DNA of 64,000 nucleotides from Acidobacteriota bacterium (GCA_035471785.1 DATIPQ010000095.1:1-64000), one strand, 5' to 3'. Numbered from the stretch's first letter, positions 34,612-45,366 are shown. Notes: generated by a model not told the origin, from the letters alone. A program made the numbers and translations.

Positions 34612-34675
34612 ATGGATGTCCTCGAAAGACGCCGGGCAACGGCCACACTCAGCCGTGGGCGCTTGGTCGCCCGAG

Positions 34676-34703
34676 TTGATCTGCCCGGAGAGCATCCTAT
34701 AAA
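34676..34703 (+). promoter_or_regulatory. Promoter of rpoD
   Basis: TTGATC (34676-34681) and TATAAA (34698-34703) are 16 bp apart, in the dnaG-rpoD spacer and about 30 bp ahead of the GTG start, giving rpoD its own promoter besides read-through from dnaG. Confidence 0.5.
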
Positions 34704-34734
34704 CTAAAGATTTTATCGAGGGGAACGATCAGAG

Positions 34735-36456
<1,722 letters not shown>

Positions 36457-36484
36457 CGACCTGCGGTCGAACTCCCAACCCCCC

Positions 36485-36736
36485 ATGCTGCCCGTCATGA
36501 GTCCTGAGCCCGGGCCGCCGTTTTTTGTCCCTGACAGGGACGGATTCGCCAAGCCCAGCGACCGTGTCGAAAGTCAAGTCCGGGCTCGCTGAAGGCGAGC
36601 GATTCGCCGGCCCAGGGTCAGCCGCGGCGAGCGCCAGCGAGACGGCGGCGCCACCCCGGGTTTCAGACGGCAAAGGTCTGAACGCTGAAGCGTGGGATAA
36701 CGCCACAGGGTGGCTCAAAACTTCTGACGCACTGCA
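36485..36736 (-). repeat. Repeat B, copy 2, filling the rpoD-M28 spacer
   Basis: The 340 bp between rpoD and the M28 gene are mostly this element, inverted relative to copy 1. It shares the outer core (TGGCTCAAAACTTCTGACG and GCGTGGGATAACGC), the arms around CCCAGGGTCAGCCGCGG, hairpin GCTCGC/GCGAGC at 36584-36600, the GTCGCTGGGC box and the end phrase ATGAGTCCTGAGCC. Two hairpins differ from copy 1 by paired changes: TCAGAC/GTCTGA at 36663-36681 and GTCCCTG/CAGGGAC at 36527-36541. Confidence 0.9.
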
Positions 36737-36796
36737 CTGGCTTTTAATTCACAAGGGGAAGTTGACCTGAGGCTCCGAGTGAGGCAAGGTTTTCAC

Positions 36797-38932
36797 ATGC
36801 CCAAGACCGCCTTCCCGCTGACCCTCCTCTCCCTGCTGTTTTTCATCCCTTCTCTCTTCGCACAGGACGAGATTCTCATCCAGGATGTACCCAGCGGGTA
36901 TTCAAGCCAGTCCGCCGCCCGCCAGTTGCAGGCTGAGGCGCTCTTCGCCACGGTGCCGACTCCAGCCTCCGCGCGCCGCCATCACCGCGTCCTGACGGAA
37001 GAGCCTCACGTGGAAGGACAGCCGGCCCAGAGGAAGGTCGCCGAATACATCCTCGACCATTTCCGCAAGAACGGGCTGCAGGCCGATCTGGTCGAGTACC
37101 TGGCCTGGCTTCCCTTTCCCAAGAAGGTCTCGGTGACGCTGCTGGAGCCCGAGGAGCGCCCTCTGGGTCTGCAGGAAGAAGGCTACCAACTCGACAAGGA
37201 TTCTTTTTCCCGCGACGTCATCCTTCCCTTTCACGCCTACTCGCCTTCGGGACAGGTCGAGGGGCAGGTGGTGTACGTCAACTACGGACTGCCGGACGAC
37301 TACGCTGCCCTGGAAGAAATGGGCGTGGAGGTGCGGGGCAAGATCGTGCTGGCCCGCTACGGACGCAGTTTCAGGGGCGTGAAGGTTAAAACCGCCGAGG
37401 AGCGGGGCGCGGCCGGCGTGCTCATCTATTCCGACCCCATGGACGACGGATACTTTCGCGGCGACCTCTTTCCCCATGGTCCCATGCGCCCTCCCAGCGC
37501 CGTTCAACGGGGAAGCGTGCAGTATCTTTTCATTCATCCGGGCGACCCCTTGACCCCGGCAACCCCGGCCCTGCCCGAGGCCCAGGCTTTGAGCTTCGAA
37601 GAAGCCGTCAATGTGCCGCGCATTCCCTCTCAGCCTCTTTCCTACCAGGACGCCCGCCCCATTCTGGAGGCGCTGCGTGGTCCCAATGTGCCCGAGGGAT
37701 GGCAGGGCGGGCTGCCCTTTGCCTACCATGTGGGTCCCGGCCCTTCGCGGGTGCGCCTGGAACTGGAGATGGACCATGCCCGGCGTCCCGTCTACAACGT
37801 CATCGGACGTATTGAGGGCAGCGAGCTGCCCGATCAATGGGTCATCCTGGGCAACCACATCGACGCCTGGACTTACGGGGCCGTCGACCCCAACAGCGGA
37901 ACCACTGCAATGCTGGAAGTGGCGTCCGGCCTGGGCCGCCTGCTGGATCAGGGCTACCGTCCCCGGCGCACCATCATCCTGGCCGGATGGGGCGGCGAGG
38001 AATACGGCCTGATCGGGTCCACCGAGTGGGGAGAGCATTTGCGCCAGGAACTGACCGACAAGGCCGTGGCCTATCTCAACGTCGACGTGGGCGTGGCCGG
38101 CGGACGCTTCAGCGCCTCGGCCGTCCCGGCCCTGGACGACCTGCTGCGCGACGTCACCCGCCGTGTGCTCGATCCCGATTCGCGCCGGCCCGTCTACGAC
38201 CAGTGGCTGCAAGCCCAGAACGCCAACCGTACCGAACCTCTCAACCTTCCCGACGCCGACGACCTGGGCAGCGGATCGGACTACACCGTCTTTCTCGATC
38301 ACCTGGGAATCCCCTCGCTTTCCATGGGATTCGGCGGCGATTACGGCGTCTACCATTCCCTCTACGACAGCCACTACTGGATGGACCAGTTCGGGGACCC
38401 CGGCTGGCAATACCACCCCGCCATCGCCGAGATCTGGGGGCGGACGGCCCTGCGTCTTGCCAACGCCGAACTGCTGCCCTTCAACTATGGCGAGTATGGA
38501 TCCGCCATCACAGGCTATCTGGAAGATCTGGAAAAGAAAGCCCAAGGGCTGGGCGGCGGATTGGTCAACTGGCAGCAACTCAAGGACGAAGCCGGCGCCA
38601 TGCAGCGGATCGGTGAAGACATCTCCTCGGGAATGAGCAGGCTGCTCGAGAACGGACTCGATCAAGGCCGCCGCCGCCGCTTCAACGACCTGCTGCGCCG
38701 TGCCGAGCGGGGATTCCTGCTGGAGCAGGGACTGCCTCGCCGCTCCTGGTTTCGTCACTCCATCTACGCTCCCGGCTACTACACCGGTTACGCCAGTCTG
38801 CCGCTGCCGGGACTGGCCGAAGCGGTGGAGAACCGCGACCCCAGCCAGGCCGGACAGCAGGCCGAACTGCTGCTGCGGGCCCTGCGCGAAGTCAACCGCA
38901 CCCTCGACCAGGCCCGACGGCTCACCCAGTGA
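36797..38932 (+). CDS. Secreted M28 metallopeptidase, glutamate carboxypeptidase II-like
   Basis: A 711-residue exopeptidase. An N-terminal signal peptide (LTLLSLLFFIPSLFA, cleaved before QDE) sends it out of the cytoplasm. A protease-associated domain occupies about residues 110-300. The M28 core carries the zinc ligands H354, D364, E402 and D430, with E401 as general base and a final His in YHSLYDSHYW, at the same spacing as human PSMA (H377, D387, E424/E425, D453). A transferrin-receptor-like dimerisation domain closes the protein. ATG 36797 has AAGG upstream; GTG 36779 would add six residues. It probably releases amino acids from peptides for uptake. Confidence 0.95.
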   Translation: MPKTAFPLTLLSLLFFIPSLFAQDEILIQDVPSGYSSQSAARQLQAEALFATVPTPASARRHHRVLTEEPHVEGQPAQRKVAEYILDHFRKNGLQADLVEYLAWLPFPKKVSVTLLEPEERPLGLQEEGYQLDKDSFSRDVILPFHAYSPSGQVEGQVVYVNYGLPDDYAALEEMGVEVRGKIVLARYGRSFRGVKVKTAEERGAAGVLIYSDPMDDGYFRGDLFPHGPMRPPSAVQRGSVQYLFIHPGDPLTPATPALPEAQALSFEEAVNVPRIPSQPLSYQDARPILEALRGPNVPEGWQGGLPFAYHVGPGPSRVRLELEMDHARRPVYNVIGRIEGSELPDQWVILGNHIDAWTYGAVDPNSGTTAMLEVASGLGRLLDQGYRPRRTIILAGWGGEEYGLIGSTEWGEHLRQELTDKAVAYLNVDVGVAGGRFSASAVPALDDLLRDVTRRVLDPDSRRPVYDQWLQAQNANRTEPLNLPDADDLGSGSDYTVFLDHLGIPSLSMGFGGDYGVYHSLYDSHYWMDQFGDPGWQYHPAIAEIWGRTALRLANAELLPFNYGEYGSAITGYLEDLEKKAQGLGGGLVNWQQLKDEAGAMQRIGEDISSGMSRLLENGLDQGRRRRFNDLLRRAERGFLLEQGLPRRSWFRHSIYAPGYYTGYASLPLPGLAEAVENRDPSQAGQQAELLLRALREVNRTLDQARRLTQ

Positions 38933-38971
38933 GCACGCTTTGGGAGTTGGTTCTTGAGAGTCGGCAGTTGC

Positions 38972-39457
38972 CTACAGCCTGATGCAGCCGCAGGTTTCAG
39001 ACTGCCAGTCGAGGGATTGGCACTGGGCCAGGAAGATATTGACGCCCTCTTCCATTTCAGGGGGACAGGAAGCGATGCGGCGAGCCTCCAGATCGGCGAA
39101 TGCGCCCAGCGCTTCCAGGGTGGCGGCTACCTGACGGCGGCTTTCGTTGACCATGTACCCCATCATGTGCAGCTTGCGGGCCGTGCTTTCCAGCAGGCGG
39201 ATGCGCACCGAAACCGTCTCGTCGGCGTGCACCTCGGAACGGTATTGGATGAAGTGCTGCAAGGCGAACGCTCCCCTTCGCTTTTCCCTCACAACCTCTT
39301 CGCTCATCCCGCAGTCGCTGAACATCCGCCCCGTCGCGTCTGAGAAGAGGGCCATGTAGTATTGCACGTTCATGTGCCCCATGTTGTCCAGGTAGTCCGG
39401 CGAAATCGTGCGCCGCAGGTGCACGGGGAGCTCTTCGATCTTTTCCAGCGAAATCAT
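38972..39457 (-). CDS. Hotdog-fold acyl-CoA thioesterase
   Basis: A 161-residue 4HBT-type thioesterase hydrolysing acyl-CoA. The active-site segment ISPDYLDNMGHMNVQYYMALFSDA near residue 18-40 has the Asp and the HMN typical of the YbgC/FadM-like group. FIQYRSEVHADETVSVRIRLLES near 70 is the central hotdog helix-strand. The final 15 residues hold three Cys (SETCGCIRL plus QCQS), unusual but short. It is a single gene between the convergent M28 peptidase and the aldehyde dehydrogenase operon. The substrate is unknown. Confidence 0.9.
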   Translation of the reverse strand: MISLEKIEELPVHLRRTISPDYLDNMGHMNVQYYMALFSDATGRMFSDCGMSEEVVREKRRGAFALQHFIQYRSEVHADETVSVRIRLLESTARKLHMMGYMVNESRRQVAATLEALGAFADLEARRIASCPPEMEEGVNIFLAQCQSLDWQSETCGCIRL

Positions 39458-39498
39458 CAGCGGGTCATTATAGACGGGAAGGCGGCGGCGAGATCAGC

Positions 39499-39524
39499 GG
39501 GACGCCCCGGGGAGGAGGCGTCCC
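39499..39524. promoter_or_regulatory. Hairpin in the thioesterase/aldehyde dehydrogenase spacer
   Basis: A perfect 8-bp inverted repeat GGGACGCC/GGCGTCCC with a ten-base loop lies 42 bp upstream of the thioesterase start and 118 bp downstream of the aldehyde dehydrogenase stop. No T-run follows on either strand; it may be a weak terminator for the upstream operon or an operator. Confidence 0.3.
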
Positions 39525-39641
39525 ATTTGAGTGTACGATGATGAACACTTGGATTCGCGGCCATCACATTAGCAGCCGGCCAGGCTTCCAGGCTGTGATA
39601 TCCGTCACACTTCTCGCGGAATCGACTGTTTTATAAAGCCG

Positions 39642-41336
39642 TCAACCGAGCAGAGCATTCCACAAGATGGCGGGAACGCGTCTGAGGGAGGGACGGGCTT
39701 CCAGCCGGGTCAGATGACGGGCCAGTCGGTGGGCCCTGCGGTTGGTGACGAACCAGGCCGGCTTGGGGCGGACGCGGAAAGGCCCGCGCACCACCGACTT
39801 TTCGATGCCCGAGAACATGTAGCTGTTGTGGACCACGCCGATGCCCGATTGGATGTCGCTGTAAGTGTGCCCGGGATAGGCTCCCCACGACGTCGAGACC
39901 AGCCCGTATCCCAGGGCCGGCCAGTGATTGACGGCCACCGTGCCGTAGCGCAGTTCGTCCACGGCCTCCTCCAGGGCGGCGGCGGTCTCGGGGTTGCGCA
40001 GGGAACCGGGGTGGATGAGCAGGGCGGCGTTAAGGGTCCCCCACAAGCGCTGGTTGCAGAAGTCCACCGCCTGACGCAGGAAGTCGGCCGGCGACGAAGC
40101 CTTGAGAGCCGTCTCGCAAAAAAGCCCGCAGAAGGCTTCGCGGCTGAAATTGGGATCGTCCTCGCGGTAGGGCAGGTCGGGCAACAGCGTCCAGGGAAGG
40201 CATCCCTCTTGCCGGCTGCCGAAGGTCTCGGCATCGGGGTGTCCTTGCATGTGCAACTCCCAGCGTTCACGGGCGCCGGGATAGTAGGCCTTTCGCGAAG
40301 GCACCTTGCCCAGTTGGGTCCGCACGGCGTCCAGCAGCGCATTCCGCTGCTTCCAGCCTCTCTGCTGGATGATGACGCGGGTGGCGTTGCAATTGAAACC
40401 GGCGTTGTTGACCAGCATGCTGACCAGGTTGGCGGCCTGGAAGGCCAGGTCGGAGCTGCTCCAGCCTCCAGGCACCACGATCACCGGCGAAACGTTGCCC
40501 AGCTCGCTGCTGATGGGCTTGTCCAGACGGGGATCGTCTTCGGCCTTGCGCCGGCGGCCCTCTTCGCCTGTGCCGTAGACGATGGCGTCATGGGTCCGGT
40601 CGGAGCCCGTGATGTGAATCTCGTCCACGGCCGGATGCTGGCACAGATAAGCGCCTTCCTCGGCGCCTCCGTAGACCACTCTGAGCAAATCGGCTTCCAG
40701 CAGAGCCCGAAAGCCTTCCTCTATGAGCGGTCCCAGGTACTCGTTGACCGGATGCATCTTGAGCAGGACCGACTTCTTTTCGTTGAAGACCTTGTAAAGC
40801 ACGTCCATGGGTCCGATCGAGGAGACGTTTCCGGCTCCCAGCACCAGGCAAAGGCGTCCCTGAGGATGGGTCTGATGGGGAAGGGCTTGGTGATCGGCAA
40901 GATTCTCCAGATTGACCTGGGGTTGAAAGCGGATCTCAGCCGAGAAGCCGCGGTAAAAGAGGCGGTCGTAGATGTCGTTGGGCAGGACGTCGACGGCCAC
41001 CTGCCTGTTCTCGCGGACGCGCGGCACCAGTGGCGGCGAGGGGCGTCCGAAGGTCTCGATCTCGCGCAGGGACCGTTCCAGCAGGCGCAAATTGCGCAGG
41101 ACGCAAAAAGGGCCTCCCAACCACTCCTCGGCGGCCGCCGGACTGTCGGGATCGACGCCTTTGGCGTGGCAGGACACCTTGACCCAGCGATCGGCGACTT
41201 GAGCGTAGTCGGCGCGCAGGCGAACCAGCAACTCGATCAGGTGCTTGGTCCAGATGGTATGCCAGCGGCGCTTCTTGGTGGCCAAGGCGGCCAAAGCCGA
41301 GTCCAGATGGGAATGGGAAACCGATGCGCTGCTCAT
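39642..41336 (-). CDS. Aldehyde dehydrogenase-family protein
   Basis: A 564-residue NAD(P)-dependent aldehyde dehydrogenase relative. The catalytic cysteine is in NNAGFNCNATRV near residue 335 and the general-base glutamate in SSELGNVSPVIV near 300. The cofactor fold has LGAGNVSSIGPMDV near 175 and EIHITGSDRTHD near 250, and ALGYGLVSTSWGAYPGH is near the end. It is longer than typical ALDHs (about 490) with an N-terminal helical extension, as in a poorly studied subgroup. ATG 41336 is chosen for its GGGAG. It lies 21 bp after a BlaI-like repressor gene, with which it shares a promoter containing a palindromic operator. Confidence 0.88.
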   Translation of the reverse strand: MSSASVSHSHLDSALAALATKKRRWHTIWTKHLIELLVRLRADYAQVADRWVKVSCHAKGVDPDSPAAAEEWLGGPFCVLRNLRLLERSLREIETFGRPSPPLVPRVRENRQVAVDVLPNDIYDRLFYRGFSAEIRFQPQVNLENLADHQALPHQTHPQGRLCLVLGAGNVSSIGPMDVLYKVFNEKKSVLLKMHPVNEYLGPLIEEGFRALLEADLLRVVYGGAEEGAYLCQHPAVDEIHITGSDRTHDAIVYGTGEEGRRRKAEDDPRLDKPISSELGNVSPVIVVPGGWSSSDLAFQAANLVSMLVNNAGFNCNATRVIIQQRGWKQRNALLDAVRTQLGKVPSRKAYYPGARERWELHMQGHPDAETFGSRQEGCLPWTLLPDLPYREDDPNFSREAFCGLFCETALKASSPADFLRQAVDFCNQRLWGTLNAALLIHPGSLRNPETAAALEEAVDELRYGTVAVNHWPALGYGLVSTSWGAYPGHTYSDIQSGIGVVHNSYMFSGIEKSVVRGPFRVRPKPAWFVTNRRAHRLARHLTRLEARPSLRRVPAILWNALLG

Positions 41337-41357
41337 GCCATGTTCTCCCACCGAGGC

Positions 41358-41735
41358 TCAGTTGCGGGAGAACAAAAGGCTCTCGGCTTCCTTGAGGTCT
41401 TCCAATCCCAGTTGCCCGCTTTCCACCAGATGAGAAATAAGAGGCCGCGGCGAGCCGCCGAAAAGGTCGAGGAAGTCGCTGATCAATTTGCTGTAAGCGG
41501 CTTCTCGGCTGAGAGTGGGACGATAAACGAAGGCGTTTCCGATCTTGCGGACTTGCCTCAAGGCGTTCTTGCGCTCCAGGCGGCGGACGATCGTTTGGAC
41601 CGTCGTGTAGGCAGGCCGGCGTGCCTCAGGAAGGGCCTCCAGCATTTCCCTGACCGAAGCTTGGCGCAGTCTCCACAAGGCCTCCATGACTTCCAACTCA
41701 AACCGAGTCAGCCGGACCGACGATGTTCCCGACAT
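41358..41735 (-). CDS. BlaI/MecI/CopY-type winged-helix repressor
   Basis: A 125-residue repressor. ATG 41735 has GGGGGA six bases upstream. The DNA-binding half reads LTRFELEVMEALWRLRQASVREML, then AYTTVQTIVRRLERKN (recognition helix) and AFVYRPTLSRE (wing). The C-terminal helices FLDLFGGSPRPLISHLVESG form the dimer interface. No BlaR1-type sensor peptidase is encoded nearby, so the inducer is unknown. It heads an operon with the aldehyde dehydrogenase, and a perfect palindrome lies in its own promoter, so it most likely represses itself and the dehydrogenase. Confidence 0.9.
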   Translation of the reverse strand: MSGTSSVRLTRFELEVMEALWRLRQASVREMLEALPEARRPAYTTVQTIVRRLERKNALRQVRKIGNAFVYRPTLSREAAYSKLISDFLDLFGGSPRPLISHLVESGQLGLEDLKEAESLLFSRN

Positions 41736-41778
41736 AGGCTGTCCCCCGAGCCTTCCCACGTCTACGACACTTAAAGAG

Positions 41779-41807
41779 TTTCTACCACAAGCGTGGTAGA
41801 GATTCAA
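41779..41807 (-). promoter_or_regulatory. Promoter with BlaI-type operator palindrome in the spacer
   Basis: On the minus strand TTGAAT (41807-41802) and TAGAAA (41784-41779) are exactly 17 bp apart. A 20-bp inverted repeat with perfect 8-bp arms, TCTACCAC/GTGGTAGA (41781-41800), fills the spacer and overlaps the -10. A dimer bound there would block RNA polymerase. The GTGGTAGA arm resembles the TGTAGTA-type half sites of BlaI/MecI/CopY operators. Confidence 0.75.
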
Positions 41808-41984
41808 GTGAGAAAAAGTGACCGATGCATTTATCTTTGTTTATTATCTTATTATTGCAGGGTCCTCGGGCCTTTCCCGGCCGTCGGGTGGAGAAGAATG
41901 CGGGAATCGACTAAAATGGCCGCTTGCCCGTTCCCGCGGCGCCAAACCCCGAGGGATATCAGGGCGATAGGGACTGGACAAGCT

Positions 41985-42416
41985 ATGGCAAAGAGACCTC
42001 GAATTCTGTTCGTCTGCACCGGCAACTCGGCCCGAAGCCAGATGGCCGAAGGATTTGCCCGTTACTATGGAGGCAAGAAAGTGTCCGCCGAGAGTGCCGG
42101 GCTGGAGCCCAAGGACGAAGTGAACCGTTACGCCACCTGGGTGATGAATGAGGCGGCGGTGGATATCAAGCATCAGTCGCCCCACGACATATCCGAGAAG
42201 GATCTTTCCAGCTACGATGTGGTGGTCACGCTCTGCGGCGACGCCCGCGACAACTGTCCGGTCCTCCCTTCGGGGGTGCGTCATGAGCACTGGCCTCTCA
42301 GCGATCCGGCCAAGTTCCGCGGACGCTCCGCCGAAATCCGGGCCGCCTTCCGGCTTTCCCGCAACGAGGTCGAGAAGCGGGTCCGCCGGCTGCTGAAAGA
42401 CCTGCTGGAAAAATAG
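41985..42416 (+). CDS. arsC: Arsenate reductase, thioredoxin-coupled (LMW-PTP fold)
   Basis: A 143-residue ArsC reducing arsenate to arsenite. The phosphate loop is CTGNSARS near residue 11-18, with Cys as nucleophile and the general-acid Asp in PLSDPAKF near 104. The two further redox cysteines that define the thioredoxin-linked class are in TLCGDARDNCPV near 80-88. The start ATG 41985 matches the family's N-terminus (KRPRILFVCTGNSA); longer readings lack support. No arsR or arsB is adjacent, so it is an isolated resistance gene, divergent from the BlaI-type repressor. Confidence 0.93.
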   Translation: MAKRPRILFVCTGNSARSQMAEGFARYYGGKKVSAESAGLEPKDEVNRYATWVMNEAAVDIKHQSPHDISEKDLSSYDVVVTLCGDARDNCPVLPSGVRHEHWPLSDPAKFRGRSAEIRAAFRLSRNEVEKRVRRLLKDLLEK

Positions 42417-42434
42417 CGGCGACCCGGGTCCTGC

Positions 42435-43853
42435 TCAGGACTGTTGAGTTGGCCTTGGGGGGAAGAAGATCACCAGCAGGCCGGCCAGGAAAGGCAGCAC
42501 CCGCTCGATCCATTTGTCTTGAGAGGCGGGAAAGAGGTAGTAGGCGGCGACGGCGAAGCTGAACCCCACCAGCATTGCCAGCAGCGTCCGCCGCGGAGAG
42601 ACGCCGTAGCCCAGCGCCTTGACGACCAGCGCCGGTCCGAAGGCCGCCCCCATGGCGGTCCAGGCGAAAAGTACGCTGGAGAAGATTTCCTGAGATCCCA
42701 GCAGAGCTGCCACGATGGCCCCCGCCGAGAGGATCAGCACCACCCAACGGGAGCGGGCCAGCATGTGACGGGTCGATTTGCCTCCCAGCTTGAGGTCATG
42801 GGTGACGGAGGAGGCAGCCACCAGCAATTGGCTGTCCGCTGTCGACATGATGGCCGAGAGCACGGCCGCCACCATGATGCCGGCCAGCACCGGAGGGAAG
42901 AGTTCGTTGGTGGCCGAGACGAAGACCACCTCGGGATCGCTCAGCGCGGGATAGAGCAGGCGTCCGCACAATCCCAGCAGCAGCATTCCCGAATAGACCA
43001 CCAAGGCCCAGGCGATGGCGATGCGCCGGGCCGAGACCAAGGAAGCCCGTCCTTCGCGAAGAGCCATGAAGCGGTTGACCACGTGGGGTTGTCCCGGATA
43101 GCCGAGTCCGATGCCCAGGTAGCCCCAGATCAGTCCCAGGGCGGCTGCCGGGCCCAGGTTTCGGGTGAGGCTCATGTAATCGGGTCCGACTTGTCCTATT
43201 CCCTCCCACAGTCCGCCGGGTCCGCCCACCGCGATCAAGGCCGCCACCGGCAGCAGGATGGCCGTGGCCGCCATCATCAAGCCTTGCAGCGTATCGGTGA
43301 TGCTGACGGCCCAAAAGCCTCCCAACAAGGTGTAAAGCACCACGATGCCGCCTCCGATGAGGATGCTGGAGGAAATCGGCAGGTTGAAGGTCTCGTAGAA
43401 AGTCTTGCCGGCGCTGAGGAACTGAGAGGCCACGTAGGCGCCCAGAGACACCAGGATGATCAGCGAAGCCGTCACCGAGAGGGTGCGGTGCAGCGGTTGT
43501 CCCGGTCGCCCCGCCAGCACCTCGGTGACGGTCATGGCGTCCACCTCGCGGCTGTAGCGCTGCAGGGCGGGAGCGACCCCGTACCAGTTGAGGAGAAAGC
43601 CTCCCACGCAAGCCGGGAAAAGCCACAGGGACGAGAGTCCCCACAGGTAGGCCGCTCCGCTGACACCCAGCAGCGTCCAGGCCGAGGAGGAACTGGCCGA
43701 AGCGCTGACGGCGGCTACCAGCGGTCCCAGTTGGCGTCCTCCCAGAAAGAAGTCGAGACTGTCCTTGGTGCGGCGCTGGGAGAGCAGTCCGATGATGATG
43801 AGGACGATCTTGTAGAGGACCAAAGTGACCAGGACAGCGGCTTCATGGCTCAT
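42435..43853 (-). CDS. putP: Sodium/proline symporter family transporter
   Basis: A 472-residue integral membrane protein of the sodium/solute symporter (SSS) family with about 13 hydrophobic segments. The sequence DFFLGGRQLGPLVAAVSASASSSSAWTLLG near residue 33 is the PutP sodium/substrate-binding helix pair. YTLLGGFWAVSITDTLQ near 180, GLGYPGQPHVVNRFMA near 245 and ILAAIMSTADSQLL-like VLSAIMSTADSQLLVAAS near 335 are the family's hallmarks. Proline is the likely substrate but specificity between proline and related solutes is not certain. The gene is convergent with arsC. Confidence 0.92.
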   Translation of the reverse strand: MSHEAAVLVTLVLYKIVLIIIGLLSQRRTKDSLDFFLGGRQLGPLVAAVSASASSSSAWTLLGVSGAAYLWGLSSLWLFPACVGGFLLNWYGVAPALQRYSREVDAMTVTEVLAGRPGQPLHRTLSVTASLIILVSLGAYVASQFLSAGKTFYETFNLPISSSILIGGGIVVLYTLLGGFWAVSITDTLQGLMMAATAILLPVAALIAVGGPGGLWEGIGQVGPDYMSLTRNLGPAAALGLIWGYLGIGLGYPGQPHVVNRFMALREGRASLVSARRIAIAWALVVYSGMLLLGLCGRLLYPALSDPEVVFVSATNELFPPVLAGIMVAAVLSAIMSTADSQLLVAASSVTHDLKLGGKSTRHMLARSRWVVLILSAGAIVAALLGSQEIFSSVLFAWTAMGAAFGPALVVKALGYGVSPRRTLLAMLVGFSFAVAAYYLFPASQDKWIERVLPFLAGLLVIFFPPRPTQQS

Positions 43854-43924
43854 GGATTGCGCCCAATCATGCCTGAGCGCCCCCTGCGGCGCAAGGGTCG
43901 TGAGCCAATCGGTATACTCGTTGC

Positions 43925-45223
43925 GTGAACGAAAAGCCGACCCCTGAAGCCGGCCGGGCGCGGCGCCTCATGCGCCGGCCCGAGGAACTGGTCTATCGCA
44001 CCTGCTATGCGCCCGTCGACCTGGGCCAAATGCTGTCTTCTTCGCAATCGCGCTCCCGCATCCGCCGTTTGCCGACCGCGCAGTTGTACTATGGCCTGCG
44101 CGAGTTGAGCGACGACCAGATCGGCCAGCTGCTGCCCCACATCACCGAAGAGCAATGGAAGGGCGTGCTCGACCTCGACCTGTGGCGGAGGGACCGCCTC
44201 GACGCAGGACAGTTCCTCTATCGTCAAGGCTGCATCGTCTCGGCTCACGATGCCGTGGCCAGAAAACTGATCAGGGCGGTGGAAGAGGAGATCTGGGAGT
44301 TTGCCTTTCAAAGACTGCTGCAAATCCACGTCCGAAGCGACCGCAACGAAGTCTTCGACGATAAGGCCCCGCGCGGACGCGAGACCCTGAAGACGCCTGA
44401 TGACGACTACTTCCTGGTCTTGCCCGCCAATCCCGATGCCGCGCGCATGGCCAGGGCCTTGATCCTCAGGTTATATGAACTGGATAAGGAGAGAGCCCAA
44501 TTCCTGCTTTCCGTGGCCGCCGTCCGAACTCCCAGCGAAACTCAGGAGATGGCCTACCAGAGCCGCAAGTCGCGTCTCGAAGATTTGGGTTTTCAAGACT
44601 ACTACGACGCGATCGAGATCTATACGCCGCGCTCTCCCGGTCAGCCCTTGCCGGAAAAGGACTGGGTCGCGCTGGAGGATCTTAGTGCCCTGCCCGTTAT
44701 GCTTCCGGGGGTGCAGGAAGGACCCTACCTGCTGCTCCAGGCTTTCGCCGCCATCGAGGATCAGGATCAGTCGTTGCAGTTGATGGAAGAGTTGGCCTTC
44801 ACCTGCAACAAAGTGCTTTCGGCCGATCAGGTCAGCCCGGCCCAGCCGCAGCGCCTCAAGCGGCGCATCCGCAAGACGGTGGCCACCATCAGTCTTGGGC
44901 TGGACGTGTGGAGCGAAGGGAGTCTCGAGCTTGCCGCTCAAGGCGTACGGCGGCATTTTCTTCAATCCTTCTTTCAACTGGGTTACGGCCAACTCATGCA
45001 ACTCCAGAATTCGGCCCGCAATCTGGTTGAGGAAGGCTTTGAAGCCCGGCCCGGCTCTGCCTGGGAAGCCGCCCTGCAGGGCTTTACGCGGACCTTCCCG
45101 CTGCGGACGGTGGTAGGCAAGCGCAAGCTCCGCCGCCGTTTTCTCCGGACTCGCCGGGATATGCAGAAATGCCGCAGCATTTTGAGGCGGCTGAGCAGTG
45201 AAGGGAAGAAGGAAAGAGAATGA
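43925..45223 (+). CDS. DUF6178-like protein of unknown function
   Basis: A 432-residue soluble protein. The opening region (LPTAQLYYGLRELSDDQIGQLLPHITEEQWKGVLDLDLWRRDRLD) resembles what I recall as DUF6178, known mainly from delta-proteobacteria-like and acidobacterial genomes. The rest is helical with many Leu/Glu/Arg, without signal peptide, membrane segment or recognisable catalytic motif. The basic C-terminus (GKRKLRRRFLRTRRDMQKC) may contact nucleic acid or membrane surfaces. GTG 43925 is the start. It is divergent from putP with 71 bp between. Function unknown. Confidence 0.8.
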   Translation: MNEKPTPEAGRARRLMRRPEELVYRTCYAPVDLGQMLSSSQSRSRIRRLPTAQLYYGLRELSDDQIGQLLPHITEEQWKGVLDLDLWRRDRLDAGQFLYRQGCIVSAHDAVARKLIRAVEEEIWEFAFQRLLQIHVRSDRNEVFDDKAPRGRETLKTPDDDYFLVLPANPDAARMARALILRLYELDKERAQFLLSVAAVRTPSETQEMAYQSRKSRLEDLGFQDYYDAIEIYTPRSPGQPLPEKDWVALEDLSALPVMLPGVQEGPYLLLQAFAAIEDQDQSLQLMEELAFTCNKVLSADQVSPAQPQRLKRRIRKTVATISLGLDVWSEGSLELAAQGVRRHFLQSFFQLGYGQLMQLQNSARNLVEEGFEARPGSAWEAALQGFTRTFPLRTVVGKRKLRRRFLRTRRDMQKCRSILRRLSSEGKKERE

Positions 45224-45366
45224 CTGCCGCCGCTTCAAAGTGGACGCGCCGGGGGAGGCTCTGCGACAATGAAATGCCGGTCAAGCTATACTTTATCAGG
45301 GTCGGGAACCCGCGTTTGCAAGGCTGAGGCTTAAAAGCCGTCTTTTGAAGCCCATACGGAGGGGCT

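Noticed and set aside
36525-36770. Open frame of 81 codons inside repeat B copy 2
   Set aside because: Same reason: repeat sequence, with substitutions that follow stem pairing and not reading frame.
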